Under the pieces are notes generated by a model that was given only the letters and a program-made list of their open reading frames with translations, was not told where the DNA came from and ran no database searches. From NCBI GenBank assembly GCA_003556985.1, contig PWPZ01000174.1, positions 1 through 5,858 on the forward strand: a DNA stretch of 5,858 bases. Direction: 5' to 3'. This document shows, piece by piece, positions 5,323 through 5,858 of this stretch. Position 1 is the first letter of the stretch, and each line of letters starts with the position of its first letter. A program made the translations under genes and the position numbers. This DNA comes from Bacteroidota bacterium (lineage in GTDB: Bacteria; Bacteroidota; Bacteroidia; Bacteroidales; PUMT01).

Positions 5323-5639
5323 TTAAAAAACCTATCCTTATTTATAAAAAACCAAATATTGCATAATGAAACATTATGAAAATATTCAGGTATAAGTACT
5401 TAATACTATTCCACCTATTTCAGGTTTCCTGAATTATTCTGAAGGTTTGTTTTAGTGGACGGGAGCCGCAAAATATAAAATTAGTGGTTAACCTTTTTAT
5501 AAATTATGAGAAAATTATTACCTGCAAATCAAATCAAAGCAAAGTAAATACACAATCATTAATCTTCGTTGGGTTTACTAATCCTAACCTGGAGTTGAAA
5601 AAAAGCAGATCCTACAACCACCATAAACAAACAAAAGCC

Positions 5640-5858
5640 ATGAAAAAGGTAAGTGCATTAATAATTTCCGAGGATGTGGTTTTAGTTTCAATTATACGAA
5701 GGTTTATGCTTAACCATTTCCACAGAGTAATAATTGAAGCGAGGTCTTCTTTTGCTGAAGTGAAATCATTACCAGTGAAATATGATGTCGATTTGGTTTT
5801 TATTGATGATTCCATTACCGGCACAGCAAATTACGAGGTTATTTCGTTTTTACGGTAC
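5640..5858 (+). CDS. Response-regulator receiver domain protein, 5' part only
   Basis: The frame runs from the ATG at 5640 to the window edge with no stop, giving 73 residues. It matches the first three strands of a CheY-like receiver. Strand 1 is VSALIIS followed by the acidic pair E11-D12, which would bind magnesium. A first helix holds VVLVSIIRRFML. Strand 2 is RVIIEA. Strand 3 is DLVFIDDSITG, in which D56 aligns with the phosphorylated aspartate and T60-G61 with the usual Pro-Gly. The output domain is outside the window, so the controlled process is unknown; a stand-alone receiver is also possible. The start fits because receivers begin a few residues before strand 1. In-frame sequence upstream is open to a TGA at 5430-5432 but has no ATG. 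No Shine-Dalgarno sequence is visible. Phosphotransfer from a histidine kinase is expected, though no kinase is seen here. Confidence 0.75.
   Translation, partial: MKKVSALIISEDVVLVSIIRRFMLNHFHRVIIEARSSFAEVKSLPVKYDVDLVFIDDSITGTANYEVISFLRY

Larger units (their letters stand above)
5048..5639. other. Long non-coding stretch with mobile-element remnant and hairpins
   Basis: No convincing intact gene lies here on either strand. The left half contains a short stem-loop, TCTCAT/ATGAGA at 5128-5145, then the TnpB-tail and right-end remnant described separately. The right half is AT-rich and holds the hairpins CATAATG-AAA-CATTATG (5362-5378) and TTCAGG-TTT-CCTGAA (5419-5433), with the palindrome TAAGTACTTA (5393-5402) between them. 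The last 200 bases must contain the promoter of the gene starting at 5640, but no clear -33/-7 pair is seen. A TTTG at 5446-5449 is the only -33-like element. Confidence 0.6.

Noticed and set aside
5506..5547. 13-codon frame MRKLLPANQIKAK ahead of the receiver gene
   Set aside because: It is short, lacks a ribosome-binding site and shows no leader-peptide signature such as a codon run or attenuator. Chance is sufficient in this AT-rich region.
5612..5824. 70-residue frame on the - strand near the right edge
   Set aside because: It is antisense to the receiver-domain gene, whose + strand reading shows ordered family motifs while this frame shows none.

Overview
The window looks like a chromosomal segment of a member of the Bacteroidota. 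IspG is the long form with an inserted domain. Most starts lack a strong Shine-Dalgarno sequence. Boxes fitting the Bacteroidota -7 consensus TAnnTTTG lie ahead of several genes, and the tRNA does not encode its CCA end. No species can be named from the sequence alone.

The left part (1-4306) is ordinary core genome. cysS (cysteinyl-tRNA synthetase) and ispG (HMBPP synthase of the MEP isoprenoid pathway) form a tight operon on the + strand, sharing an ATGA overlap. A convergent gene on the - strand encodes a YihX-like HAD sugar-phosphate phosphatase. IspG carries an unexpected acidic array of about fifteen five-residue units, including a perfect 45-bp tandem duplication, inside its extra domain.

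The middle part (4398-5047) is a small mobile-DNA site. A tRNA with a CAT anticodon, most likely tRNA-Ile2, is intact. Its last 30 bases are repeated perfectly 528 bp further on at 4973-5002, the pattern left when an integrative element inserts into a tRNA 3' end. The DNA between the copies brings its own terminator for the tRNA and a single 83-residue antitoxin-like gene. No integrase and no toxin are present; a four-codon start-to-stop remnant (MKE stop) sits where the toxin should begin. The original tRNA terminator appears stranded beyond the second repeat.

The right part (5048-5858) is mostly non-coding. On the - strand it holds the 3' tail of a TnpB-like gene and the hairpin right end typical of IS200/IS605 elements, a probable decayed insertion that may retain an omega-RNA-like scaffold. 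A run of short hairpins follows. A + strand gene starts at 5640 and runs off the window; its first 73 residues look like a response-regulator receiver domain.
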